Origin: Dyadobacter psychrophilus
Lineage (GTDB): Bacteria > Bacteroidota > Bacteroidia > Cytophagales > Spirosomataceae
Assembly (NCBI RefSeq): GCF_900167945.1
Contig: NZ_FUZA01000005.1
Location: forward strand, 248,001 to 312,000
DNA: 64,000 nt
Direction: 5' to 3'
Part shown: positions 25,184 to 34,442 of the stretch, in pieces
How the letters are laid out: each line of letters begins with the position of its first letter
Numbering within the stretch: position 1 is the stretch's first letter
The notes under the pieces: generated by a model
Database searches by the model: none
Seen by the model: the letters and a program-made list of their open reading frames with translations, nothing else
Told to the model about the DNA's origin: nothing
Position numbers and translations under genes: made by a program

Positions 25184-28100
25184 ATGGTTGAGAATTCTAT
25201 TGTTACCAATCCATTTCCAGGCCTTAGGAGTTATGATTATGAAGATCATGCTTTGTTCTTCGGCAGGGACGCGCATATCCGGGAGCTAAAAAACAAGCTC
25301 CTGGATGGGCGCTTTCTTGCGTTGATCGGGTCGTCGGGAAGTGGTAAATCTTCTTTGATTAAAGCCGGTTTGATCCCTTCGCTCGAAGAAGGCGATTCTG
25401 CGAACCTTTGGGCGGCAGGCCGCTGGAAAGTGATCATTTTCCGGCCGGGTGGACATCCGGTCCGGAACTTTGTAAATGCAGTGAAAACGGCCATGCGGAG
25501 CGACGACCCGGATTGGGATAACCGCGACACATTAGCCATTGAAAAACAGCTCAGCACCGATCCGAAGGCAGCATTAGCATTGCTTTCAGCCGCCACGGAC
25601 CGAAAGATTTTGATCGTCATTGACCAGTTTGAAGAGCTGTTCCGCTACGAGCTGGCGGATGATTTTTCTGGCAAAAACAGGACGAATGCATTTGTTCAAT
25701 TACTGCTCACACTAATCAACCAACGCGAATTCCCGGTGCATGCGGTGATCACGATGCGCTCCGATTATCTGGATCATTGCACCGAATTCAACGGCCTTAC
25801 CGAGGTCATCAACCGCGGTTATTATCTTCTTCCAAAAATGAATGCGGACGAAGTAAAGCAGGTAATTGTAGGTCCGGTAGAGTTCGCAGGTGCAAGTATT
25901 GAGCCCGAATTGGTAACCGGACTTTTGAAAGAACTTTCCGACAATCCGGATTTCCTGCCTATTCTGCAACACGCATTAATGCGCACCTGGGATCGCTGGA
26001 AGTCAACAAAACCGTTTTCTTCTCCCGTTTCGCGTGCTGATTATGAAGCAATCGGCACCATGCAGGAATCGATCACGATGCATGCCGAGGAAATTTACAC
26101 GCAGCGGCTGGACGAAAAACGACGTAATGCAGCTGCTAAACTTTTAAAATCACTTATTGTACTTGGCCCGAGCGACACATCTTCGCTACACCCGACGCCT
26201 TTACGCGAAATCATTCAGATAACGGGCATTCCGGATTATCTGCTGATTGATGTCATCCTTGTTTTCCGGGAAAATGGTGTCTCTATTTTGACCCCAAAAC
26301 CGGGTGTAAAAATCGATCACGATTCCATTATTGACGTTTCGGTTGAAAAAGTGCTCACATTCTGGGAAAGATGCCGGAAGTGGATTGAAGAGGAATTGGA
26401 ATCCGCAAAATTATATAAGCAGCTTAGTTACTCAGCCTCACTTTATCAGGAGGGCCGGACAGGACTTTGGGTTAACCCCGAATTACAACTAGGACTTAAA
26501 TGGCTGAAAGAAAGCGAGCCAACATTGGAATGGGCGCAACGCTATGACCCGTTTTTTGAGCGTGCAACCAATTTTCTGGATTACAGTAAAAAACAATACG
26601 AGCTTGACGTAAGGCAAAAAGAAGACCGCCAAAAGCGCGAACTCCGCAAAGCCAGAATTTTCGCTTCTGTGCTGGGAGTCAGCTCATTGGTATCATTATT
26701 ATTCCTAATTGTGGCGCTAGTGCTGCGTACGCAGGCACAACAAAGCGAGAAAACGGCATTGGAGAAAGAAAGTCTGGCACTGGAAGAACGCAAACGTGCT
26801 GAGGATCAGACACGTGAAGCCATTTCGCAAAAGAAGATTGCTGAGCAGCAAGGCACATTTGCTGAGCTGCAAAAGACATTGACAGAAGAACAAAAAGGCA
26901 TTGCAGTAAGGGAGCAGGAAAAAGCGGTGAAAGAAAGCATTGCCGCAAAAATCGCGAAGCAAATTGCTGAAGAACAGAAGATCCAGGCGGATAATGCAAG
27001 GAAAGCCGCCGTTGAATCTCAGAAACAAACAGAAATTCAAAAAGAATACGCAGTAAGCGCGCAAAAGGAATCCGACAGGCAGAAAATATATGCGCAATCG
27101 GCTCAGAAAGAGGCAGAAAGCTCCCGTAATGATGCGTTGAAACAGCGCTCCAAAGCCGTGGCCCGTTTCATCGCCATTCAATCATTTCAAATGCCAGCGG
27201 GAGAAGATCTTGCGGCATTACTGGCATTGAAGGCTTATGATTTTAATATAAAAAATGGCGGTGAGCGCGAGAATCCGGACATTTTCAATGCATTATCCAA
27301 AGCCGCTGGCGCGAAGGCAACATTGATCGCCCATAATGACATTGTACGCGTGGTTGCCGAGCCGCAAGCTGCAAATTCATTGTTTGCAACCGCAGGCGAC
27401 GACGGCATTGTGAGTTTGTGGAATTATCAGACGCCCGCTGCCAAGCCACTCATTTTCCGAAACCCAAGACAGACATTCCGGAGCATCCGTTCTGTGGCTT
27501 TTATGCCCGATGGGAAATCCATTTTCACCGGTTCTTCCAATGGCCAGATCGTTCGCTGGGACAATCTGGTTCCCGGAACGGCGCCGGCTAAGACCATTGT
27601 CGGCCACGACGGGATCATTTTCTCGATGACGGTCAGAAACATTAATAACAAACCTAACTTAATTTCTATCAGTTCAGCCGGTCAGATCAGGCTTTGGGAC
27701 GTCAGCGACAAGAAGCTCGATGTGCTGAAAAATGTCAATGTTGGAACAGAAATAGCGGCCGTGCAAATGCCCGGTGACGGGCGCTTCATGTTCCTGGCAA
27801 CGGGAAATGGCAAACTGATCCGCCTCGACCTGACCAAACTCGACGCCAAGCCAACGGAATTTTCCCTGCCTAACCTGCGCGGCCGACTGATTTCAATGGC
27901 ATTTACGCCAGATCAAAAACATTTGTATTTCGGCACAAGCTCGGGCATGCTTTACAATGTGCGGATGAGCAACGACGAACCTGTTCCGAATTCTTTAACT
28001 GGCACGCAGGGAACGCATACATCCGGCATTACAAGCATTGCATTCGCACCCGACGGAAGCCGTATTGCAACTGCGTGCTACGACTGGAAAATCCGCATTT

Positions 28101-28366
28101 GGAATGCGAGGGAAGATATTTCAAAGCAGCAGCCCGTGTTATTGAGTGATTTTGATTACTGGGTTATGGATGTTCAGTTTACGCATGACGGAAACAAACT
28201 GCTGGCTGCGGGCGCGGACAAAACCGTTCGGATCTGGGATATTAACTCGGCGGACCTGTTTGCCGAAGTTTCAAAAAAAGTGAAGAGAGAACTGACCGAG
28301 GAAGAGTGGGACCAATACATTGGAAAGGATATTCCTTACGAAAAACTGTCCCGCAACATCAGATAA
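25184..28366 (+). CDS. Membrane-anchored nSTAND-like ATPase with WD40 repeats
   Basis: Large protein of 1060 residues. It opens with the motif NPFPGLRSYDYEDHALFFGRD common to bacterial nSTAND/WD40 proteins, then Walker A (G49-SSGSG-K55) and Walker B with D147 (LIVIDQFEELF). A winged-helix-like region follows to about residue 480. A single hydrophobic segment is at about 490-514 with basic residues on its N-terminal side (RQKRELRKAR), predicting the ATPase inside and the rest in the periplasm. Residues about 515-665 form a long charged coiled coil, and about 700-1045 are WD40 repeats (TAGDDGIVSLWN, AGADKTVRIWD). It ends one base before the TonB receptor gene. Likely a signal-gated scaffold; no effector domain is visible. 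Confidence 0.88.
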   Translation: MVENSIVTNPFPGLRSYDYEDHALFFGRDAHIRELKNKLLDGRFLALIGSSGSGKSSLIKAGLIPSLEEGDSANLWAAGRWKVIIFRPGGHPVRNFVNAVKTAMRSDDPDWDNRDTLAIEKQLSTDPKAALALLSAATDRKILIVIDQFEELFRYELADDFSGKNRTNAFVQLLLTLINQREFPVHAVITMRSDYLDHCTEFNGLTEVINRGYYLLPKMNADEVKQVIVGPVEFAGASIEPELVTGLLKELSDNPDFLPILQHALMRTWDRWKSTKPFSSPVSRADYEAIGTMQESITMHAEEIYTQRLDEKRRNAAAKLLKSLIVLGPSDTSSLHPTPLREIIQITGIPDYLLIDVILVFRENGVSILTPKPGVKIDHDSIIDVSVEKVLTFWERCRKWIEEELESAKLYKQLSYSASLYQEGRTGLWVNPELQLGLKWLKESEPTLEWAQRYDPFFERATNFLDYSKKQYELDVRQKEDRQKRELRKARIFASVLGVSSLVSLLFLIVALVLRTQAQQSEKTALEKESLALEERKRAEDQTREAISQKKIAEQQGTFAELQKTLTEEQKGIAVREQEKAVKESIAAKIAKQIAEEQKIQADNARKAAVESQKQTEIQKEYAVSAQKESDRQKIYAQSAQKEAESSRNDALKQRSKAVARFIAIQSFQMPAGEDLAALLALKAYDFNIKNGGERENPDIFNALSKAAGAKATLIAHNDIVRVVAEPQAANSLFATAGDDGIVSLWNYQTPAAKPLIFRNPRQTFRSIRSVAFMPDGKSIFTGSSNGQIVRWDNLVPGTAPAKTIVGHDGIIFSMTVRNINNKPNLISISSAGQIRLWDVSDKKLDVLKNVNVGTEIAAVQMPGDGRFMFLATGNGKLIRLDLTKLDAKPTEFSLPNLRGRLISMAFTPDQKHLYFGTSSGMLYNVRMSNDEPVPNSLTGTQGTHTSGITSIAFAPDGSRIATACYDWKIRIWNAREDISKQQPVLLSDFDYWVMDVQFTHDGNKLLAAGADKTVRIWDINSADLFAEVSKKVKRELTEEEWDQYIGKDIPYEKLSRNIR

Positions 28367-28367
28367 T

Positions 28368-30995
28368 ATGAAAAGAATTTTACACATTTTGATCATCATA
28401 ACCCTCGCTTTTGCGTGCCTGGATGCATTTGCCCAGGACGATTGCGATGCTTCGGTGATTGTGCCGGAAGCCGACAGAAAATACCGTACAGGCAATTTTG
28501 ACGAGGTTTTTCAAATATTAAACCCTTGTCTTAAAACCAAATTTTCCCCTAATGCACAGGTGCAGGCGTATAAGATCATTGCATTGACTTACCTCGCGCT
28601 GGATTCATTGCCGCAAGCTGCCACAGCTGTCCGTAACCTGCTGGTGGCCAACCAGAATTACGAACCTGAGTTTTCCGCATTGCCGCAATTCAAAGATCTC
28701 GTTGCTCAGCAGCGCGATCTGATGGACCGCATTATCCAAATTACGTCCGTTTCCAAAAAGGCTGAGAATCTGCTCCAAGTGCCAGCGACGGTGACGGTTT
28801 TGACGCAAACAGACATTTTAAAAAGAGGTTATAAAGACCTGACGCAAATGCTGAACGACATTCCGGGTTTCGATGTGATCAGGGGAAACGGGCCCTCTTA
28901 TGTGACATTTTACCAGCGCGGTTACCGATCCACTTCCAACGACCGCACCATTCTGCTCGTGGATGGCGTAGAGGAAAACGACTTGAACTCAGACAACATT
29001 CCCATTTCCCGGCAGTATGCGTTGTCGGACATTGAGCGCGTGGAAGTGATATACGGCCCCGCCTCCACAATGTATGGTGCCAATGCTTTTATGGGTGTTA
29101 TTAACCTCATTACCAAGCGTTTCCTGGATCGTGAAATGCCCGAAGGAAAGAAAACGGTTATTGCTGCGAATGGTCAGGTACGCTATGGATCATTAAACTC
29201 AAAGCTCATTGACGGCGTAGTGACGATGCGGACAAAGGATGTGGCGGTTTCTGTGACCTCCCGTTATTTCTCTTCCAATGAGCTGAATTACAGTAAGTAT
29301 CCGGAATGGAATTACGATCCGAGAACGGCTGAAAACTATCCAACGCAGCAAAATATTAACGGCACCGCCGCACAGACTTACCTTACCAACAGCAAGCTCA
29401 CGGCCCTCTTCCCAAACAGTGATTTATATCAGATCGGCTATGATGCAAACGGCGCTGCGAATGCGTTAAGCCTTACCGCTGCCGGAAAAGCGAAGGCCGC
29501 GGAACTGGACAATGTCAATTTATTCCAGGCAAATGTGAATGGAAGTCCGGTTGGTTTTAATGATGATTCTAAAAACTTTTTCATCCGGGCAAAGGTCGAG
29601 TTCAAGGACTTCATGATCTCGCTCATGAGCTGGAAAACGGATGAAGGCGCTACGCCCTGGTATACCAATCGCTCGCGCATTGTAACGCCCGATATTTCCC
29701 GCTGGGTGGCCAATAACAAGGCATTTTCATTGACCTACAATAAATTTATTTCGGAAAAGGTCCAGATCATGAACCTCACTTCCTACCGCCTCCATGAACT
29801 GAACGGCGCTACCAACTTGCCGACTTACCGCGGCTATTTCAATGGCAGTTACGGAATTATAGACCTGTTGAACCAGCGCAAGCCAACTTATTCAATCCCT
29901 TACTGGTATCGCGTTTCCAACCAGCTTCGTAACGAATTCCGCGTGTTGCTTACACCCTTGCCGAAACTCGACATCAACAGCGGCATCGAGATCAGGAACA
30001 GCATTATCCAGGCAAACTACATTACTTCCCAGACCGAAAACGCCGACGAAACCGGCCGTCCGGATTCCACGCTCGCAGGCGGTGACAATTTCAGGGTTTT
30101 TGACATTGGCATATTTACACAAGCCACTTATAACTGGACGGAAAGCCTCAAAATGGTGCTCGGTTCCAGGCTCGATCACAATCAGATCCGTTCGAATGGT
30201 GGTTATGGTTTTGTTTTCAATCCGCGGTTGAGCTTGATTTATTCAAAAGGGAAATTTGTATTCAAAGGTATTTATACTGAGGCATTTAAGGACGCTTCTT
30301 ACCTGCAAAAATATGCTACTAATCGCGAACGCCAACTGAATAACCCGACTTTGCAGCCTGAGCGTGTGAAGAATGTAGAGGGCAGCGTTTCGGCGCGGTT
30401 TAGTAAAGCCATGTCATTCAATGTGGCGGCTTACATTGCCAATTACAGCAATGCTGTGGGCCTTGCCAATGCCACGACACCGGCCGGCGTGCCCACGCAA
30501 CAGTTTCAGGCGTTGGGTAAGCAGCGGATCATTGGCATCCAGTCGGAAGCCAGATATGACGTGAAAAACCTGAATGTCTGGGGTAATTTTACATATAGTA
30601 ATCCAAGCGACCTGAGTAAGGTGGAAGGACAGAAAATCCCTGTAAGCGACATTGCGCCATGGTCCGCTAACCTCGGTGCTGTGTATGAGCCGGTTAAAAA
30701 TCTGAGCATCAGCATTACCAATAATTACATCAGCGCGCGTAAGTCCGGGTCAGGAACCTCAGGAAGCAGTAACCCCATCACCAGATTTGACGCAATTTAC
30801 CTGCTGAATTCAACATTTACCTATCATAACGTGCTCAACCTGTTCAGTTTACAGGTTCAGGTGTCCAATGTTTTAAACAACGAATATTTCGTACCGGGCA
30901 TACGTGCAGCCGAGGGGGTTACCTCTGCGTCGCGTTATCCGCAGGAAGGCCGTGTCTTTTCAGTCGGGCTTCTTTTTGATACAAACCGAAAATAA
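28368..30995 (+). CDS. TonB-dependent outer-membrane receptor with TPR-like N-terminal extension
   Basis: Outer-membrane receptor of 875 residues. The ATG at 28368 is chosen because it starts a clear signal peptide (MKRILHILIIITLAFACLD, cleavage after AFAQ). The mature N-terminus (about 24-125) is helical and TPR-like (YRTGNFDEVFQILNPCL) instead of the carboxypeptidase-regulatory domain common in Bacteroidota receptors. The plug starts near residue 130 (VPATVTVLTQTDILKRGY) and contains RTILLVDGVEEND and YGPASTMYGANAFMGVINL; the 22-strand barrel follows. No SusD partner is nearby, so it resembles siderophore/cofactor-type receptors more than SusC. The substrate is unknown. Confidence 0.9.
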   Translation: MKRILHILIIITLAFACLDAFAQDDCDASVIVPEADRKYRTGNFDEVFQILNPCLKTKFSPNAQVQAYKIIALTYLALDSLPQAATAVRNLLVANQNYEPEFSALPQFKDLVAQQRDLMDRIIQITSVSKKAENLLQVPATVTVLTQTDILKRGYKDLTQMLNDIPGFDVIRGNGPSYVTFYQRGYRSTSNDRTILLVDGVEENDLNSDNIPISRQYALSDIERVEVIYGPASTMYGANAFMGVINLITKRFLDREMPEGKKTVIAANGQVRYGSLNSKLIDGVVTMRTKDVAVSVTSRYFSSNELNYSKYPEWNYDPRTAENYPTQQNINGTAAQTYLTNSKLTALFPNSDLYQIGYDANGAANALSLTAAGKAKAAELDNVNLFQANVNGSPVGFNDDSKNFFIRAKVEFKDFMISLMSWKTDEGATPWYTNRSRIVTPDISRWVANNKAFSLTYNKFISEKVQIMNLTSYRLHELNGATNLPTYRGYFNGSYGIIDLLNQRKPTYSIPYWYRVSNQLRNEFRVLLTPLPKLDINSGIEIRNSIIQANYITSQTENADETGRPDSTLAGGDNFRVFDIGIFTQATYNWTESLKMVLGSRLDHNQIRSNGGYGFVFNPRLSLIYSKGKFVFKGIYTEAFKDASYLQKYATNRERQLNNPTLQPERVKNVEGSVSARFSKAMSFNVAAYIANYSNAVGLANATTPAGVPTQQFQALGKQRIIGIQSEARYDVKNLNVWGNFTYSNPSDLSKVEGQKIPVSDIAPWSANLGAVYEPVKNLSISITNNYISARKSGSGTSGSSNPITRFDAIYLLNSTFTYHNVLNLFSLQVQVSNVLNNEYFVPGIRAAEGVTSASRYPQEGRVFSVGLLFDTNRK

Positions 30996-31007
30996 CTGCT
31001 CAACGAA

Positions 31008-31592
31008 ATGGAAATATTGCTTAAAAACCCTCTTCACTTCATGGAAACAAGGTTTGAAATCAGAAATTCGGAATTCCTGCTCATGAAGCTGGACTATCCC
31101 GAACGGCTGGACGAAATGGGGGCGCTCAGGGTGTTGGCCTGGAAAGACGAACAGGGGGTTAGCCAGGATTTTTTCTCTCATAAAGCCTGGCTGGACGACG
31201 AAGATTTGCTGGCGCACCATTGGGTGATCCTTCATAACAAAGAAATTGTGGCCGCCGCCCGAATGAGTTTTCACCAGGATTACAGCTCCATTCCGCATGC
31301 CGATCTTTTCGATGGGTCCATTCTGGAAGGCTATGGAAATGGCCCTTATGCTTCTTTAAACCGGCTTGTGGTTGCACCGGAATATCGGGGAAACGGCTTT
31401 TCAACATTGCTGGACGAGGCGCGGATCAATTTTGCAACCGCTCATGGCATTAAAATGATCATTGCGCAGCCTGTTGCTTCCCGCATTAAAGCTTTGGAAG
31501 ATCTTGGATTTCTATACCTGGGGAAAATCAGGCCATTGTATCAAATGCCGGAGCGCCAGATCTATTTTATGATTAAGGAATTAGGAAAGTAA
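31008..31592 (+). CDS. GNAT-family N-acetyltransferase
   Basis: Acetyl-CoA-dependent acyltransferase of 194 residues. The CoA-binding motif A region is SLNRLVVAPEYRGNGFSTLL (the R/QxxGxG/A loop as YRGNGF), followed by the motif B area IIAQPVASRIKALEDLGFLY. An alternative ATG at 31041 would remove 11 residues. It sits 12 bp after the TonB receptor gene and 3 bp before the translocase-like gene, so it is co-transcribed. It might acetylate a neighbour or a small molecule; no substrate can be named. Confidence 0.88.
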   Translation: MEILLKNPLHFMETRFEIRNSEFLLMKLDYPERLDEMGALRVLAWKDEQGVSQDFFSHKAWLDDEDLLAHHWVILHNKEIVAAARMSFHQDYSSIPHADLFDGSILEGYGNGPYASLNRLVVAPEYRGNGFSTLLDEARINFATAHGIKMIIAQPVASRIKALEDLGFLYLGKIRPLYQMPERQIYFMIKELGK

Positions 31593-31595
31593 TTT

Positions 31596-34442
31596 GTGAA
31601 AAAATTCAGGGACATATCGCGGATGCTCAACATCAGAAAGGACGAGGAAAGCCTCGTAAGCCTGCTGATGGCCTATTCCTTTTTTATGGGAGGCGCAACT
31701 GCATTGTTCTATACAGTGGTCGCTTCGTCATTTCTCGTCAGTTTTGACCAGCTAATGCTGCCGCAGGTTTATGTGGTTGGCGGCGTATTTGTCTATCTGC
31801 TCGGACTTGGGCTCACCAGGGTCCAAAAGCGAATTGCATTTGATCGGCTGGGCGAAAATGCATTGCTTTTTCTGATCGTCTCAATCGCGTTTTTCCTGGT
31901 AACCTATCATCTTACGGGCAGCAAGTGGGTGTTTTTCTGCCTGTTTATCTGGAACCGTATTTTCGTTCTGGTCAATGGTGTCACATTCTGGGCGGTTGTG
32001 GTTAAGGTTTTTAATTTCCAGCAGTCCAAAAGATTGTCCTCGCTCATCAACAGCGGAGAAGTTTTCTCGTCCGTGATCATGTATCTCGCTGTTCCTGCGC
32101 TGGTTAAAGTTTTGCCAATAGATTCGCTTTTGATCATCGCAGTTGGTTTCCTGCTTGTATGTGCTGTTTTGTTAAAACAAATCCATAAGCGCCATGTAAC
32201 GACCAATCACACGCGTATCGAGGTGAAAAATAAAGTGGCTGACAATGTGGTCGCTGATGCTGTTGATCCAAAATATTACAGAAACATCTTCCTGTTGGCG
32301 CTGTTGCCTGTTTTCGCGTTGTTTTATGTCGAATACATTTTCTTCACTGAGTCGCGCAGCGTCTTCCCAAATAAAGAATCCCTCGCCAGCTTTCTGGGTT
32401 TTTTCTTTGGTATCAGTGCCATTCTTGAATTTTTTATCAAGACCTTCCTTTACAACAAACTGATCAGTAAATATGGCTTGAAGCTTGGCATTCTGATCCT
32501 TCCGTTAAGCCTTGTTTTCAGTTTTGCTGTTTCTGTCATTTACGGATTGAGTTATGACACTGCCGCGATCTTTTTTGCCTGCATTGCGCTTTCGCGTTTT
32601 TTCATGAGCGCAATCAGAAAAGCCGTTGCAGAGCCGGCTTACCAGGTTTTGTATCAGCCAATTCAGGCCCGCTTCCGGCTCAACATTCAGGGTAGGATCG
32701 AGGGTCGGGCCAAGGCAATGGGCGGTTTGGCGGCGGGAGTTTTGCTTTTTGCCCTTGTTAATATTTCAAGGATGGATGCCTTGCAGCTAGCCATTCTGTT
32801 TCTTATGGTAGCAGTTTGCTGGACATTCCTGGCGTTTACTGGTGAGAACTCCTACAAAAAAATGGTGCGGGAAAAGGTTTTTCAATTTCCCGAAAAATTA
32901 AAGAAAAAAGACGCTTACGTTCCGGCACAAAAGGCTTCCGGCAAAGCTTTCGAACAGCTCACTGACCAAATTTTTTCACCAAAAGAAGAGGACCGGATCG
33001 ATGCGGCCCTGGGTCTTGGCGATACGAACCGGTTCCTGTCTTATAAATATCTGATCCCGCTTTTGCAGGATCCCAGCAAAAAAGTACGCGAGGCGGCCAT
33101 TTACACGGCAGGTGAACTGAAAAGGCCGGAGTTATGGCCGTTTCTGATGGAGCAAATGGAAACCGACCGATATTTTTCGGTATCCTTTGAAGCACTGGTC
33201 AAGTCGGGGCCGGCGCTGTTAAAATACATTGAAAAATCATTTTTAAGCAACAATGACAACCGTTACCGGCAACTGCATCTCCTAAAAATAGTGGAGCAGG
33301 TAGGCGGGCCCGAAGCGATCCGGTTTTTACGCAGAAATCTCGAAAACCCAAACCGGTTTGTAAAGGATAAGGTGTTGGAAGCATTGCGAAACCTGCGTTA
33401 CACCTGTAACAGCACGGAGCAAACTTTTATGCTGAACGAGCTGGACGAGCACCTGAAAACATTTGCCTGGCTGCTTTCCGCACAACATGACCTTACAGAA
33501 GCATACGGGCCAGAAACGCAGCTAATGTTGAATATGGAGAGGGAAAAACTGCGCATTATGCGGAAGGCGTTCATCGTGCTGGAAGCCGTTTATGGTTCGA
33601 GATTTCATGCTGTGACATTGCTGAAAAGCGATCAGTCGACAGATGCAAGGGATTATCTGACCGAAATTTGCGACCTGTTACTGCCTGAAAACGTCAAAAA
33701 TAAAGTCCTTCCTTACCTGGACAGTGATTCGCTGGACGAGATGCGCCGCCGTTACGCAGAAATTTATCCGCTTGCTTCCCTGTCGGTCGAAGAGCGTTTG
33801 ATTGACATTATTAACAAAGATTACACCCGTATTTCCCGGTGGACAAAAGCGGTGGCGATCAGAGAGTTGCAGCATTTTGATGCGCATATCGTTACGCCCG
33901 TGCTGGTTGCAAATGCCGTCTCGCGATCCAAAGTCATTTCGCAGACTGCTTTTTACATCCTCAGGATTGTTAATCCCGCCCGTTTTCACTCGCTATTGGA
34001 CGTAATGACGCGAAATAATGATGCATTTCATCTCGAAATCATGAAGCCGCTCGAATGGCTTTCTAGGGAGGAAGACCTGCTTATTTCCAAGCTTCGGCGC
34101 TTGCGGGAAACGCGTGCCCTGGGCGGTTTGCTTAGCGGCGAATTGCAAAAAATACTGCTCACTTCCGCATACTTTCAGGAAGAAGGCGGCGAGGTGATTG
34201 ATCTTCGCAAGCACCTTGGCGACGGTGATGTTTCCATTCTTGTCACTTACGGAAAGTTGTTTTTCTCGAAAATCGGAGTGCTGGAAGCAGGCAACATTCG
34301 AAATGTGACCGAGCTGACCAAAATGGGTGTTGCGATGATCCCCAATGTGCTGGAAGACACTGAGTTTTATGTTGTCGAAAATTTCTTATTAAAAGATCTT
34401 AATATCACACAAAATGTGGAGGAAAGCATTGAGGTGCAATAG
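31596..34442 (+). CDS. Npt1/Npt2-like or MFS-type translocase fused to HEAT repeats
   Basis: Inner-membrane protein of 948 residues starting with GTG. Residues about 20-420 contain around twelve hydrophobic segments, resembling the ADP/ATP-translocase (Npt)/MFS superfamily. Residues about 450-800 are helical repeats of HEAT type (DPSKKVREAAIYTAGELKRP is typical), presumably cytosolic. The last 120 residues are unassigned, with a possible degenerate cyclic-nucleotide-binding fold. In relatives this architecture is annotated as a nucleotide transporter, but transport here is unproved and a sensor role is possible. The 3' end overlaps the propeller kinase gene by 29 bp, showing tight coupling. 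Confidence 0.75.
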   Translation: MKKFRDISRMLNIRKDEESLVSLLMAYSFFMGGATALFYTVVASSFLVSFDQLMLPQVYVVGGVFVYLLGLGLTRVQKRIAFDRLGENALLFLIVSIAFFLVTYHLTGSKWVFFCLFIWNRIFVLVNGVTFWAVVVKVFNFQQSKRLSSLINSGEVFSSVIMYLAVPALVKVLPIDSLLIIAVGFLLVCAVLLKQIHKRHVTTNHTRIEVKNKVADNVVADAVDPKYYRNIFLLALLPVFALFYVEYIFFTESRSVFPNKESLASFLGFFFGISAILEFFIKTFLYNKLISKYGLKLGILILPLSLVFSFAVSVIYGLSYDTAAIFFACIALSRFFMSAIRKAVAEPAYQVLYQPIQARFRLNIQGRIEGRAKAMGGLAAGVLLFALVNISRMDALQLAILFLMVAVCWTFLAFTGENSYKKMVREKVFQFPEKLKKKDAYVPAQKASGKAFEQLTDQIFSPKEEDRIDAALGLGDTNRFLSYKYLIPLLQDPSKKVREAAIYTAGELKRPELWPFLMEQMETDRYFSVSFEALVKSGPALLKYIEKSFLSNNDNRYRQLHLLKIVEQVGGPEAIRFLRRNLENPNRFVKDKVLEALRNLRYTCNSTEQTFMLNELDEHLKTFAWLLSAQHDLTEAYGPETQLMLNMEREKLRIMRKAFIVLEAVYGSRFHAVTLLKSDQSTDARDYLTEICDLLLPENVKNKVLPYLDSDSLDEMRRRYAEIYPLASLSVEERLIDIINKDYTRISRWTKAVAIRELQHFDAHIVTPVLVANAVSRSKVISQTAFYILRIVNPARFHSLLDVMTRNNDAFHLEIMKPLEWLSREEDLLISKLRRLRETRALGGLLSGELQKILLTSAYFQEEGGEVIDLRKHLGDGDVSILVTYGKLFFSKIGVLEAGNIRNVTELTKMGVAMIPNVLEDTEFYVVENFLLKDLNITQNVEESIEVQ

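Noticed and set aside
25184..28366. The nSTAND-WD40 protein as an antiphage (Avs-like) defence gene
   Set aside because: No effector domain (nuclease, protease, TIR) is visible, it has a membrane segment and a coupled STAS/HATPase pair, and the neighbours are metabolic and signalling genes, not defence genes.
28368..30995. SusC/SusD-type polysaccharide uptake locus
   Set aside because: There is no SusD-like gene next to the receptor, and it lacks the usual SusC N-terminal domain; no glycoside hydrolase of a PUL type is adjacent.
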